A stretch of 47,516 bases of DNA from Candidatus Zhuqueibacterota bacterium (GTDB taxonomy: Bacteria; Zhuqueibacterota; Zhuqueibacteria; Residuimicrobiales; Krinioviventaceae), in the NCBI GenBank assembly GCA_016929295.1, contig JAFGJB010000365.1, forward strand, positions 1 through 47,516, in the 5' to 3' direction. Each line of letters opens with the position of its first letter. Position 1 is the first letter of the stretch. The notes under the pieces were generated by a model, which saw only the letters and a list, made by a program, of their open reading frames with translations, was not told the DNA's origin and ran no database searches. Both the position numbers and the translations under genes were made by a program. Positions 36,157 through 45,364 of this stretch are shown in pieces.

Positions 36157-36756
36157 TTAAAATATATAGAACAGTTTCATCGCTATTTTGGGCCCGCTGT
36201 AGTTATCCGTCAAGCCGACGCGCTTTGCAAAAACGGCATAGGAATATTGATATTCAATCCCCAGTCCAACATTTGCGCCGAGCAGGAAATCGATGCCTGC
36301 GCCGAGGTTGAAACCCCAGCCGGTGCGATCCAGAGGTATTTTTTCCCCTGCGGCGCCATTCGGCCGTTCGCGAGACCAGATGGCAGCGACGCCGTAGGAA
36401 ACGTACGGACTGATTTTATAGTCCGGCAGCAGCAGATATTTGAGATCAAAGGAGAGGTGCCGCAGGGTCACGGATTCGAGATCAATGTCAACGAGGTCGC
36501 GCTGCTGCCATTGCATGAGCGATACTCTGAGCGCGTGACCTTTATATCGCGGTGCGGCACATGCAAAGCCAAGATACGGCGCCGCGCCGTCAATGTTTTT
36601 GATGGGTTGGTTGGGATAAGCGTCCAGCGCGCTCGGTTTCCATACACCATAGTCAAGGCCAACATGGGCCCGTGACAGGCGGCCCTGCGACACGGCTGCC
36701 GTCGCCAGAGCAAAGCTGATGAGGAGTAGTAACTTTATAGAGTGCGCACCTTGCAT
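36157..36756 (-). CDS. Small outer-membrane beta-barrel protein
   Basis: The 199-residue product has a signal peptide to about residue 23 and a body of alternating strands with aromatic ends (YLGFACAAPRYKGHALRVSL, ISPYVSYGVAAIW, GWGFNLGAGIDFLLG, LGIEYQYSYAVF). It ends in a C-terminal phenylalanine typical of outer-membrane proteins. It fits an eight-stranded OmpA/OmpW-type barrel. Function is unknown. It lies upstream of the sigma factor on the same strand, separated by 111 bp. Confidence 0.75.
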   Translation of the reverse strand: MQGAHSIKLLLLISFALATAAVSQGRLSRAHVGLDYGVWKPSALDAYPNQPIKNIDGAAPYLGFACAAPRYKGHALRVSLMQWQQRDLVDIDLESVTLRHLSFDLKYLLLPDYKISPYVSYGVAAIWSRERPNGAAGEKIPLDRTGWGFNLGAGIDFLLGANVGLGIEYQYSYAVFAKRVGLTDNYSGPKIAMKLFYIF

Positions 36757-36940
36757 AGTGATGAAAAGTATGGTTATCCGATTTGGGATTTAGACGCGCG
36801 CAGCGGATTGCTGTTACGCTTGATCCATAAAATATCAGGATCGATATTCGATTCGTTTACGAGATGTTGCCTCAATTTGTTTTGATAGTGAGTTACACGA
36901 AGGCAAAAAAGATCTTCACCCGCTGGATGGCAAAAAAATC

Positions 36941-37276
36941 TTAATCTTGATCATTGCTGTGAGCATCGGTTGACGCCTGAAAGCCGATGGGTTGAGTTTT
37001 TGCCGGCTCGTTGATAACTTTAATCTCGCCAAATTGCGCCTCATATTTATTGAGATTTTCTTGCAGGGCTTTTGATAACGCTTTGGCGTGTTGAGGAGTC
37101 ATAATGATGCGTGAATAAACCTTTGTTTTTGGCACACCGGGCAATACGCGAGTGAAATCGATGATGAATTCCGCAGGTGAATGTGAAATGATCGCCAGAT
37201 TGGCGTATGTGCCCTCAGCCTCTTTTTCACCTAATTGGATGTTAACCTGGTGCATCGGCTGATTATTTGCTGTCAT
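36941..37276 (-). CDS. DUF3467 family protein
   Basis: The 111-residue protein matches the DUF3467 pattern. It has VNIQLGEKEAEGTYANLAIISHSPAEFIIDF at the start and the VYSRIIMTPQHAKALSKALQENL segment. The family occurs widely in FCB and other bacteria with no known function. An acidic C-terminal tail follows. It is a single gene with its own upstream terminator and no obvious partner. Confidence 0.85.
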   Translation of the reverse strand: MTANNQPMHQVNIQLGEKEAEGTYANLAIISHSPAEFIIDFTRVLPGVPKTKVYSRIIMTPQHAKALSKALQENLNKYEAQFGEIKVINEPAKTQPIGFQASTDAHSNDQD

Positions 37277-37353
37277 AAGTGCCTCCGGTTGGTCTTTTTC
37301 GAGAGTTAATTATAAGGATTTCAAAATTGAACAGCAATAAAAATATATGAAGT

Positions 37354-37381
37354 AAAAAAAGCCGAGCAAATGCCCGGCTTT
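37354..37381 (-). terminator. Intrinsic terminator after the 93-residue unknown gene
   Basis: On the minus strand, AAAGCCGGGC pairs with GCTCGGCTTT over 10 bp with one wobble and a 4-base loop (37358-37381), followed by a run of T to 37354. It is placed after the minus-strand gene ending at 37424 and before the DUF3467 gene. It would end the unknown gene's transcript. Confidence 0.8.
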
Positions 37382-37423
37382 ATCTATGAGCCTCTCATGG
37401 GGACGAACATAGCCCGATTAGCC

Positions 37424-37705
37424 TCAGGCGGCAAATCTTAGAACGTCCCACGGACTCTCTTTCTGATACAGCTCATGCAGATCGCAAAACTCATCAACGG
37501 TCAGTTTGTCATATGGTTTGTTGAAATAATTGCTGCTCATCTCATCCAGTGTCTTCAGGGCGCTCAAGGCAATGGGCGCCTCGCGCACGAGCTGCACCTC
37601 GGTGCAGTCCGGATAGAGTGCATCGATCAACTGTTCAATTTTGCCCGCATATGAGTAGTCACACCCCGTCACTTTGACGATAATTGATTTCCAGTAAAGT
37701 CCCAT
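37424..37705 (-). CDS. Small hypothetical protein (93 residues)
   Basis: I do not recognise this protein. The preferred start is the ATG at 37705, because GAGGAG lies 7 bases upstream. The longer frame to 37735 lacks such a site. The product is soluble, begins MGLYWKSIIVKVTGCDYSYA and has four helices by eye, with two cysteines in CTEVQL and EFCDLH. No membrane segment or known motif is visible. It is followed by a good terminator and lies divergent from polA. Confidence 0.6.
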   Translation of the reverse strand: MGLYWKSIIVKVTGCDYSYAGKIEQLIDALYPDCTEVQLVREAPIALSALKTLDEMSSNYFNKPYDKLTVDEFCDLHELYQKESPWDVLRFAA

Positions 37706-37907
37706 GATATTTCTCCTCATCTTCACATCAGCCACCCAACATAATCTATTTCTGGCCTAGTGTACCCGCAAAAAAAAGGATTAGCGTACGATTTCTTCCG
37801 CACACGCGCACGCTGTCTGCGAATGCGCAGCCAAATCGGCAAACAAATGGCTGTTCTGCGGAAAAGAGCAGGTCTTTGTCTTTTCATCTGAATATTCATA
37901 GCCCTCA

Positions 37908-37937
37908 TTGACTTTTGCTTGCGAAACATCCTATTTT
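37908..37937 (+). promoter_or_regulatory. Candidate promoter of polA
   Basis: TTGACT at 37908-37913 and TATTTT at 37932-37937 are spaced by 18 bp. The ATG of polA is 46 bp downstream. No strong ribosome site is seen before that ATG. The promoter call is pattern-based. Confidence 0.4.
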
Positions 37938-37982
37938 ATCCTACATTAACGAAAAATTATCGCGAGCAACCACTCAAATGTT

Positions 37983-40688
37983 ATGAGCAGATCCAGCAAC
38001 AAAAGATTGTTTCTCATCGACGGTATGGCCCTCGCCTATCGCGTCTATTTCGCCTTTGCGCGCAATCCCCTGATCAATTCCAAAGGTGAGAACGTCAGCG
38101 CAGTTTACGGCTTTACGCAGACGCTGCTCAATCTTCTGGATTCGGAAATGCCCGACTATATCGCCGTGGTTTTTGACACGCCGGAGCCCACCTTTCGCCA
38201 CGAGTTGTACGCTGAATACAAGGCCCAGCGCGCCGAGATGCCGCAGGATATGGTGGATCAGCTGCCGCGCATTCGCGAGATGCTCGATGTGCTGAAAATT
38301 CCGCTCATCGAAAAACCCGGATTCGAGGCGGACGATATCATCGGCACATGCGCTCGAGTGGCGAGCCAACAAAAAATAGACACCGTCATCGTTTCCAGTG
38401 ACAAGGATATGCTGCAATTAGTCAATGAGCAGGTGAAAATCCTCAATCCCAGAAAGAGTGGCGATGAAGCGGAATGGCTCGATGTAAAGGGCGTCGAAGA
38501 CAAGATTGGCCTGCCGCCTGACAAAATAATTGACTATCTCGCCCTCATGGGCGATTCATCGGACAATATTCCGGGCGTTCCCGGCATCGGTCCCGTATCT
38601 GCGTTAAAGCTGCTGCGGGAATATGGCTCGCTCCAGGGTGTTTTGGCCAACATTGACAATGTGACGGACACGCGCGCGCGCAGCGCACTGCAAAAGAATC
38701 CCGCTTCAGCGCTCCTGTCAAAAGAACTCACGGCCATCCACTGCGATGTGCCGCTCGATTTTTTGCCCGCCGATCTCGTTGTGGGCACAGTTGACCGGGG
38801 ACGGGTATTCGAGTTTTTTCAGAACATGCAGTTTCGCACGCTGGCGGATCGGTTCGCACCGGCTCAGCCAAAGATGAAACGCGATTATCGACTCATTCAA
38901 ACGGAAAATGAGTTGAACGAGCTGATCCAGCGGCTGCAGGTCCTCGAAAAGCTTGCCTTTGACACGGAAACGACACACCAGGATCCCATGCGGGCCGAGC
39001 TGGTCGGACTCTCGTTCTCATATGAGGATGGCGTCGCCTATTACATTCCGGTGCAGGGTTCCGGCCAGTTGATGAGCGACGTCAAGTCGCTTAAAATCGA
39101 TGTGGTTCTGGCCGACCTCAAGCCGATTTTTGAAAACGAAAATATTGGCAAATGCGCCCATAACGCCAAATACGATATCATCATCCTGTCTCATTATGGC
39201 ATCACGGTCAGAGGTTTGCTCTTTGACACGATGGTCGCCAGCTATTTGCTCGATCCATCCGCCCGGCAACATAATCTCGACGCGTTGGCGCTGGCCCATT
39301 TCAACCTGAAAAAAATACCGACGTCACACATCATCGGCAGCGGTGCAAACCAGATCAGCATGGACATGGCGTCCATTGAAGAGGTGGCCGAGTACGCGTG
39401 CGAAGATGCGGACGTGACGTGGCGGCTGTGGGGGCTGTTGCAGCCCATGGTTGAAGAAAAAGAGTTGTTGCCGCTTTTACAGGATGTCGAGATTCCTCTC
39501 ATCCATGTTCTTGTGGCAATGGAGCGGGCGGGCGTGGCAATCGACAAGCCGTACATGGCTCGCATCTCCAAAGAGTTGCAGCGCGAGCTCGCGACGGTCG
39601 AGAATACAATTTATGAGCTCGCGGGAGTGAAATTCAACATCAATTCTCCCAAGCAACTTGGCAAAATTTTGTTTGAAGATATGGGTCTGCCGGTCATCCG
39701 CAAAACAAAAACCGGCTACTCGACGGATGTTTCAGTCCTGGAAGAGCTGGCAAAGGAACACGAGTTGCCAAAACAGATTCTGGAATTTCGTCAATTCGCG
39801 AAATTGAAATCCACCTATGTGGATGCACTTCCCAGGTTGATGAATCCCAGAACCGGACGACTGCACACCTCCTACAATCAGACGGTCGCCGCGACCGGAC
39901 GTCTGTCATCCAGCGACCCAAATTTGCAGAACATACCGATTCGTTCGGAAATTGGGCGATCGATACGCGCCGGATTTGTTGCGACGGATGAGCGGCACAT
40001 ATTGCTCGATGCGGATTATTCGCAAATAGAGCTTCGTATCATGGCACATCTCTCCGGCGATGCGACCTTGCGAGACTCTTTTGCAAAAGACGAAGATGTG
40101 CACAGGCGAACGGCCGCGTTGGTCTTTGATGTCGAGCCGGCAGAGGTGACGGAGGATCAGCGACGCAAAGCGAAAGAAGTGAATTTTGGCATCATGTACG
40201 GCATGGGCGCTTTTGGCTTGTCGCAGCGAATAGGCATCTCCGCCGACGAAGCCGCGCAATTCATTGGAGCTTATTTTGCCAATTATCCCGGCGTACAAAA
40301 ATTCATGGTGGATATTGTCCATCAGGCGCGCAACAAGGGATATGTGACCACACTCTTGAATCGACGCCGGTACATTCCCGAGATCAATAGCGATAACAGA
40401 CGGATACGCGATTTTGCGGAAAGGACGGCCATCAATACGCCGATTCAAGGCAGCGCCGCCGATATGATCAAGGTGGCGATGATCAGAATACAACGACAAA
40501 TTGAAAAACAAGGACTTGGCTCCAAAATGATTTTGCAGGTGCATGATGAACTCGTATTTGATGCCGTTAAGAGCGAGCTGCCGCTGCTGCAGGATCTGGT
40601 CAAAAAAGAGATGGAGAACGCCATTCCACTTGATGTGCCGATCAGAGTGGAGATGGGGACAGGGAGTAACTGGTTAAAAGCGCACTGA
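37983..40688 (+). CDS. polA: DNA polymerase I
   Basis: The 901-residue enzyme has all three Pol I domains. The 5'-3' flap nuclease occupies about residues 1-290, with LIDGMALAYR and GDSSDNIPGVPGIGP. The 3'-5' proofreading domain has intact catalytic motifs: D327 and E329 in DTET, N394 and D398 in HNAKYD, and D475 in YACEDAD. The polymerase domain carries DADYSQIELRIMAHLSG and the QVHDELVFD motif C. Many bacteria have lost the proofreading acids; here they are kept. It lies just before the phosphatase gene. Confidence 0.98.
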   Translation: MSRSSNKRLFLIDGMALAYRVYFAFARNPLINSKGENVSAVYGFTQTLLNLLDSEMPDYIAVVFDTPEPTFRHELYAEYKAQRAEMPQDMVDQLPRIREMLDVLKIPLIEKPGFEADDIIGTCARVASQQKIDTVIVSSDKDMLQLVNEQVKILNPRKSGDEAEWLDVKGVEDKIGLPPDKIIDYLALMGDSSDNIPGVPGIGPVSALKLLREYGSLQGVLANIDNVTDTRARSALQKNPASALLSKELTAIHCDVPLDFLPADLVVGTVDRGRVFEFFQNMQFRTLADRFAPAQPKMKRDYRLIQTENELNELIQRLQVLEKLAFDTETTHQDPMRAELVGLSFSYEDGVAYYIPVQGSGQLMSDVKSLKIDVVLADLKPIFENENIGKCAHNAKYDIIILSHYGITVRGLLFDTMVASYLLDPSARQHNLDALALAHFNLKKIPTSHIIGSGANQISMDMASIEEVAEYACEDADVTWRLWGLLQPMVEEKELLPLLQDVEIPLIHVLVAMERAGVAIDKPYMARISKELQRELATVENTIYELAGVKFNINSPKQLGKILFEDMGLPVIRKTKTGYSTDVSVLEELAKEHELPKQILEFRQFAKLKSTYVDALPRLMNPRTGRLHTSYNQTVAATGRLSSSDPNLQNIPIRSEIGRSIRAGFVATDERHILLDADYSQIELRIMAHLSGDATLRDSFAKDEDVHRRTAALVFDVEPAEVTEDQRRKAKEVNFGIMYGMGAFGLSQRIGISADEAAQFIGAYFANYPGVQKFMVDIVHQARNKGYVTTLLNRRRYIPEINSDNRRIRDFAERTAINTPIQGSAADMIKVAMIRIQRQIEKQGLGSKMILQVHDELVFDAVKSELPLLQDLVKKEMENAIPLDVPIRVEMGTGSNWLKAH

Positions 40689-40695
40689 GAGGATT

Positions 40696-41997
40696 ATGGA
40701 GTATCAGGACAAAGTTCGTGAACTGGAGTCACGCGTTGAAGACTTGTCAAGTCTGATACACGTGACCAATATCATCAGTTCAACGCTCGATCTGGATGAG
40801 CTTCTCGGCCTGGTGATGGAAAAAGCGCAGGAAGTGATGCGGGCCGAAGCGAGCTCGGTCTTTTTGGTCAACGAAGAGTTCAATGTGCTGGAGTGTGAAG
40901 TCGCGTTGGGAAGTCATGGCGATAAAATTATAAAAACCATTCGACTGGAAAAAGGTCAGGGAGTGGCCGGTTGGGTGTGGCAGCAGGCGGCCTCTCTCAT
41001 CGTTCCCGACGTCACAAAAGATCAACGCTTCTACTCGGCGGCCGATCAGCAATCCGGATTTCAAACGAAATCGATTTTGGCCGTGCCGCTGCAGAATAAA
41101 GAGAGAATTATCGGGGTGGCGGAGGTCATCAATCGCGCGGATGGCAACGAATTCACCGACTATGATCTCGATCTTTTTAAAACATTTTGCCAGCAGGTGG
41201 CGATGGCCATTGAAAATGCGCGGGTCCATCAAATCGAGTTGGAACAGGAACGTCTGCGTCAGCAACTGGAATCCGCAAAAGAGATTCAGCAAAGTTTTAT
41301 GCCGCAAAAATTGCCCCAGGGCGAAAACGGCATATTTGATATTGCGGCGCGAAATTTGCCAGCAATTTCTGTTGGCGGCGATCTTTTTGATGTGCTCATG
41401 CTGGATGACCGTCATGTTGGCATTCTCATCGGCGATGTATCCGGAAAAGGCATACCGGCCGCCTTGTATATGGCTCGCCTGATGAGCGATTTTCGCTTCT
41501 ATGTGCAAAAGCATCGCGATCCGGGTGTGTTGTTGGACAAGCTCAATGATCTCCTGGTTGATCGAAGTCGACACGGTATGTTCGTCACGTTACAATTTGC
41601 CGTGGTTGATATCTGGACCGGCAAAATTGTGCATGGTGATGCGGGTCATCTGCCAATGGTTCATATACGCGATGGCAGAGCTGAGCCGGCTGTTCGCGCG
41701 TCCGGTGCGCCGCTGGGTGTGTTGAAAAGCATACCATTTGACAATGGCATCATGCAGCTGGCCCCGGGCGACATGTTGGTGTTCTACACGGACGGCATCA
41801 TCGAGGCGATGAATACCAAGGGCGAAGAGTATTCCTTTGATCGACTGTTAGCGTGCCTGAATCGTCACTGGGCATCTGCAGGCCAGGTTATCGAGGAATG
41901 TTTGAAGCAGATTTACAGATTTACAAAATCCAGTCCCCAGAACGATGACATTACACTTGTCGCCTTTCAGTGGAACAAGGCGCACTCCATGTCTTGA
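40696..41997 (+). CDS. GAF-domain PP2C/SpoIIE-type serine phosphatase
   Basis: The 433-residue protein has an N-terminal coiled coil (about 1-22) and a GAF sensor domain (about 30-178). A linker coiled coil (about 178-208) ends in KEIQQSFMPQKLP, a motif typical of RsbU-like phosphatases. The C-terminal PP2C domain has the metal aspartates D229 (GGDLFD) and D247 (GDVSGKG), plus DAGHLP, FYTDGIIEA and the final NDDITLV. It would dephosphorylate the STAS protein two genes downstream in response to a GAF signal. It is 7 bp after polA. Confidence 0.93.
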   Translation: MEYQDKVRELESRVEDLSSLIHVTNIISSTLDLDELLGLVMEKAQEVMRAEASSVFLVNEEFNVLECEVALGSHGDKIIKTIRLEKGQGVAGWVWQQAASLIVPDVTKDQRFYSAADQQSGFQTKSILAVPLQNKERIIGVAEVINRADGNEFTDYDLDLFKTFCQQVAMAIENARVHQIELEQERLRQQLESAKEIQQSFMPQKLPQGENGIFDIAARNLPAISVGGDLFDVLMLDDRHVGILIGDVSGKGIPAALYMARLMSDFRFYVQKHRDPGVLLDKLNDLLVDRSRHGMFVTLQFAVVDIWTGKIVHGDAGHLPMVHIRDGRAEPAVRASGAPLGVLKSIPFDNGIMQLAPGDMLVFYTDGIIEAMNTKGEEYSFDRLLACLNRHWASAGQVIEECLKQIYRFTKSSPQNDDITLVAFQWNKAHSMS

Positions 41998-42041
41998 GCT
42001 TCTGGTGAGCTTTTCGCGCAGAGGCGCTCTATAACAAGCAA

Positions 42042-42485
42042 ATGAACAAAAACGATTGTGGCAAAATGACAAAAATAATAGTGCTAAATCTGACAAGCGA
42101 TCCGCCTCTGCTCTCCGTCATGCGGGCAGCCGTGAGCAAGGTGTGCGAAATCGCCGGTTTTGATGCCCTGGATACGAGCAAGATCATTTTGGCGATTGAT
42201 GAAGCATGTTCGAATATCATCCGACATGCTTACAAAGGCAAGGGCGGACAGAGCATACGCATCACGTGCAAAATAAAGCCGACCAAGCTCGAATTCATTC
42301 TCGAAGACGAGGGCGAACCGGCGGATGTGAAAAAGATCAAATCACGTCCGCTCGATGAAATCCGTCCAGGTGGACTGGGAGTTTATATCATCACCAGTGT
42401 GATGGACAAGGTGATATATGCCGACGGCATGGAGGCCGGCAATCGATTGGTCATGCAGAAATCAATTCCAAAGGATAAAAAGTGA
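42042..42485 (+). CDS. RsbW-like serine kinase / anti-sigma-type ATPase
   Basis: The 147-residue protein is an HATPase_c of the RsbW/SpoIIAB kind. The N box is AIDEACSNIIRHAYKG (E54, N58). The G1 box is in LEDEGEPAD with D89, and the G2 loop is RPGGLGVYIIT near 108-118. All ATP-binding residues are present, so it can phosphorylate its STAS partner. An ATG at 42066 would trim eight residues, and neither start has a clear ribosome site. Its stop overlaps the STAS gene by 4 bp. Confidence 0.9.
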   Translation: MNKNDCGKMTKIIVLNLTSDPPLLSVMRAAVSKVCEIAGFDALDTSKIILAIDEACSNIIRHAYKGKGGQSIRITCKIKPTKLEFILEDEGEPADVKKIKSRPLDEIRPGGLGVYIITSVMDKVIYADGMEAGNRLVMQKSIPKDKK

Positions 42486-42820
42486 GCCTGAAAATATCAA
42501 ATACTGTCAAGGGCAAGACAGCGGTATTGAGAATCGCCGGGGAAGTGGACATGTTTTCTTCGCCACAAGCCCGCAACGCCATTATGGAGTTGGTCAAACA
42601 ACGGGTGCCCAAAGTTATTGTGGATTTAGGTGAGGTGAGCTACATGGACAGCTCTGGCGTCGCCACCCTCATCGAAGGATTGCAGCTGTGCCACAAGTAT
42701 AACGGCAATTTGGTTGTGGCCGGGCTTCGCGATAATGTTCGGGAAGTTTTTGAGCTGACGCGGCTGGACAAGATATTTCAAATTTTTCAAGACGTAGAAA
42801 CGGCTAAAGCAAATGGCTGA
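42482..42820 (+). CDS. STAS-domain anti-sigma antagonist / MlaB-like protein (GTG start)
   Basis: The 112-residue protein is a complete STAS domain with the phosphorylation loop SYMDSSGVATL (S57/S58). It overlaps the kinase gene upstream and the MlaE gene downstream by 8 bp. It could serve as the RsbV-type switch target of the kinase and phosphatase next door. It could also act as the MlaB-type cytosolic partner of the MlaE-MlaF transporter. Both roles at once is the most interesting reading, but it is unproven. Confidence 0.9.
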   Translation: MSLKISNTVKGKTAVLRIAGEVDMFSSPQARNAIMELVKQRVPKVIVDLGEVSYMDSSGVATLIEGLQLCHKYNGNLVVAGLRDNVREVFELTRLDKIFQIFQDVETAKANG

Positions 42821-43616
42821 TTTGAAAGCAACCGCCGGTCAGTCAGGTCGAAGTCTGGCCTTCTTTTTCGTTCACGTCGCCCGCATGGCCAGGCTCACTG
42901 GTCTGTCCTTGATCTGGATATTTGTCGCCCCTTTTAAAGGCAAAAAACTGCGCTGGGGTGTGACATTTGTGCAGATGGTGCGAATCGGCGTCGAGTCGGT
43001 GCCGATCGTGGGCGTCATTTCATTCTGCGTCGGACTGATTATTGCCATGCAGGCTGCTGATCAACTGGAGAAATTCGGCGCCACCATTTACGTGGCGGAT
43101 CTCGTCAGTGTGACGATGTGCCGTGAGCTGGGTCCCCTCATAACGGCCATCATTGTCGCGGGCCGCAGCGGTTCGGCCATCGCAGCTGAAATTGGCACGA
43201 TGAAGGTGTCAGAAGAGATTGACGCGCTGCAAACGATGGCGTTGAATCCGATCGGCTTCCTCGTGGTGCCGCGCCTGCTGGCGATGATGATTGTTGTTCC
43301 CTGTTTGACGATCCTGTCTGATTTTGTCGGCATTGCCGGCGGCTTTGTTTTGGCTCTGACCAATCTTAAATTGGCCTTCATCGCCTATTTTAATGAGACG
43401 GCCGGGGCTTTATATGCCAAAGACTTTATCACCGGCCTGGTCAAAAGCTTTTTCTTCGCCATCATCATCGCCCAGGTTGGCGCCTATCAGGGATTCAATG
43501 TATCCGGCGGTGCTGAAGGTGTGGGCAAATCAACCACGACGGCAGTGGTCGTGTCGATATTTTTGGTCATTTTTGCTGATCTAATGTTCACCATGCTGTT
43601 TTATTCCACGCTCTAG
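42813..43616 (+). CDS. mlaE: MlaE-family lipid ABC transporter permease
   Basis: The 267-residue membrane protein is an MlaE/TrgH-type permease with about five to six hydrophobic segments. It has the conserved RELGPLITAIIVAGRSGSAI and MALNPIGFLVVPRLLAMM stretches. With MlaF and MlaD it moves phospholipids between the membranes. The start overlaps the STAS gene by 8 bp. Confidence 0.95.
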   Translation: MADLKATAGQSGRSLAFFFVHVARMARLTGLSLIWIFVAPFKGKKLRWGVTFVQMVRIGVESVPIVGVISFCVGLIIAMQAADQLEKFGATIYVADLVSVTMCRELGPLITAIIVAGRSGSAIAAEIGTMKVSEEIDALQTMALNPIGFLVVPRLLAMMIVVPCLTILSDFVGIAGGFVLALTNLKLAFIAYFNETAGALYAKDFITGLVKSFFFAIIIAQVGAYQGFNVSGGAEGVGKSTTTAVVVSIFLVIFADLMFTMLFYSTL

Positions 43617-44402
43617 ATGAACGAACCCATTATCAAAATACGCGATTTGCACACCAGCTACGGCAAGCGCAAGATTCTCAAGGGCATCAATCTCGATATT
43701 TATCCCTACGAGACGCTGGTCATTCTGGGGCGTTCCGGTTGTGGGAAAAGTACATTGTTGCGGCATATCATTGGTCTGAATGCGCCGGACAGGGGTGAAA
43801 TCATTATGAAGGATGTTGATGTCACCAAGGCCTCCGAAGAAAAAAGGGATGAGATACTGAAGAGAATCGGTATGCTGTTCCAGAATGGCGCTCTGTTCAA
43901 TTCCATGAGCGTCGGCGAAAATGTCGCGCTGCCGTTGCTAGAACATACGCCGCAGGACAAGTCGATCATAAAAATTATGATGCGCATGAAGTTAAATATT
44001 GTCGGACTGTCCGGTTTTGAGGATTTTATGCCGTCCCAATTGTCCGGTGGCATGAAAAAACGCGCCGCGCTGGCGCGCGCCATCGCCATGGATCCGGACA
44101 TCCTTTTTTGCGACGAACCGTCCGCCGGGCTGGATCCGATTGTCGCGGCGGGCATTGATCAGCTCATTCTCAAGCTCAAGACGGCGCTGAGAATGACGAT
44201 TGTGGTGGTGACGCACGAGATGGCGTCCGTATTTATGATCGCCGATCGCGTCTGTCTGATGCATGACGGTGAGATTAAATTCCTCGGCTCCCGGGAAGAG
44301 ATGAAAAAAAGTACAATTCCATATGTCATGCAGTTTCTCGAACGCCGCCCGGATGAGGATCGACTTGACCCGGAGAACTATTTGGAAGAATTGGTAGCCT
44401 AA
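43617..44402 (+). CDS. mlaF: MlaF-family lipid ABC transporter ATPase
   Basis: The 261-residue protein is the ATPase of the Mla-type transporter. The Walker A is GRSGCGKSTLL (residues 38-48). A Q-loop follows in MLFQNGALFNSM. The signature is LSGGMKKRAALARA, and the Walker B is ILFCDEPSAGLDP. The start abuts the stop of mlaE with no gap. The MlaF type is indicated by the order MlaE-MlaF-MlaD. Confidence 0.95.
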   Translation: MNEPIIKIRDLHTSYGKRKILKGINLDIYPYETLVILGRSGCGKSTLLRHIIGLNAPDRGEIIMKDVDVTKASEEKRDEILKRIGMLFQNGALFNSMSVGENVALPLLEHTPQDKSIIKIMMRMKLNIVGLSGFEDFMPSQLSGGMKKRAALARAIAMDPDILFCDEPSAGLDPIVAAGIDQLILKLKTALRMTIVVVTHEMASVFMIADRVCLMHDGEIKFLGSREEMKKSTIPYVMQFLERRPDEDRLDPENYLEELVA

Positions 44403-44432
44403 GTCAATATTTTACAGAATCAGGATTCAAGT

Positions 44433-45332
44433 ATGGACTATAGAGCAAGTGAAATCAAAGCCGGCATATTTATCATTATCAGCATCATTCTGTTCGTCGT
44501 TTTCCTGGCGATCATCATCGGCATGAACTCCTTTTCCGAGAAGGAAACCTTCCTGACGCGATTTCACTATGTCGGCGGCGTCGAAAAGGGATCGGCTGTG
44601 CGGTACGCCGGTCTGCAGGTTGGCAGCGTCGTTGATGTGCGTTTGGTGGACGACAATTACCCGGGAGCAGAGGTGGTCATACAGGTGGCTAAAGAAACGC
44701 CTATTCGAGTGGACAGTCGAGCTTTCATGACGACCATCGGTATTATGGGCTCAGTCTATATCGAAATTACCGCCGGATCAGCTGACGCCCCACTGCTGGC
44801 GCCGGGCTCGCTGATTCCATCCGAGAATGTCACTGGATTCGCCCAGTTGTCGGGCGCCGCCTCTTCCATACTGGATGAGCTCACCGAATTGCTGCGCGGA
44901 TTGAACGATATGCTCAACGAAAATAATAAAAAACGCATCTCGGATATGATCACCTCCCTGAATCAGATCGCTCGCATGATTGAAGTCAACTTGCAGGGAA
45001 CACTCGTGGATATGAGTGCGCTGACGGCAGAGTTGAACAGCATGACGCTGGCGGCGAAAGATATCATCGTCAAGAATGATGCTTCCCTGACCAACAGCGT
45101 TCAACATCTCGAGACCTTGCTCAGCCATAGCGTCCAGGCGCTCAATAACCTCAACGATGTGCTTTCGGAGGTTGATCGTTCCATGTTCGAAAATCAGCAG
45201 CAATACAACCAGATCATGGATAATTTGAGTTCCATGACCGAGAATTTAAACGATTTCAGCCAGACAATCAAAGAACGGCCGTGGACCGTCATACGAAAAA
45301 CCACGCCCACTCAAAGAAAACTGGATCAATAG
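44433..45332 (+). CDS. mlaD: MlaD-family MCE substrate-binding protein
   Basis: The 299-residue protein has one N-terminal membrane helix (about residues 11-31) and an MCE domain (about 38-120; GGVEKGSAVRYAGLQVGSV and MTTIGIMGSVYIEI). A long helical C-terminal part, longer than in E. coli MlaD, follows. MCE proteins form hexameric rings that pass lipids. The C-terminal helices may extend the channel. AGGA precedes the ATG. Confidence 0.93.
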   Translation: MDYRASEIKAGIFIIISIILFVVFLAIIIGMNSFSEKETFLTRFHYVGGVEKGSAVRYAGLQVGSVVDVRLVDDNYPGAEVVIQVAKETPIRVDSRAFMTTIGIMGSVYIEITAGSADAPLLAPGSLIPSENVTGFAQLSGAASSILDELTELLRGLNDMLNENNKKRISDMITSLNQIARMIEVNLQGTLVDMSALTAELNSMTLAAKDIIVKNDASLTNSVQHLETLLSHSVQALNNLNDVLSEVDRSMFENQQQYNQIMDNLSSMTENLNDFSQTIKERPWTVIRKTTPTQRKLDQ

Positions 45333-45364
45333 TAAAAAAGCACGCCATGACGGAGGAAAGATTT

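Noticed and set aside
37723-37929. A 68-codon minus-strand frame next to polA
   Set aside because: It is arginine-rich with no ribosome site and overlaps the likely promoter region of polA. There is not enough to call a gene.
39906-40544. A 212-codon minus-strand frame inside polA
   Set aside because: It lies opposite the polymerase motifs, which constrain the sequence, and its product resembles no family.
40780-41574. A 264-codon minus-strand frame inside the GAF-PP2C gene
   Set aside because: It is fully antisense to a gene with clear domains. The protein is low in recognisable motifs and has no start signals.
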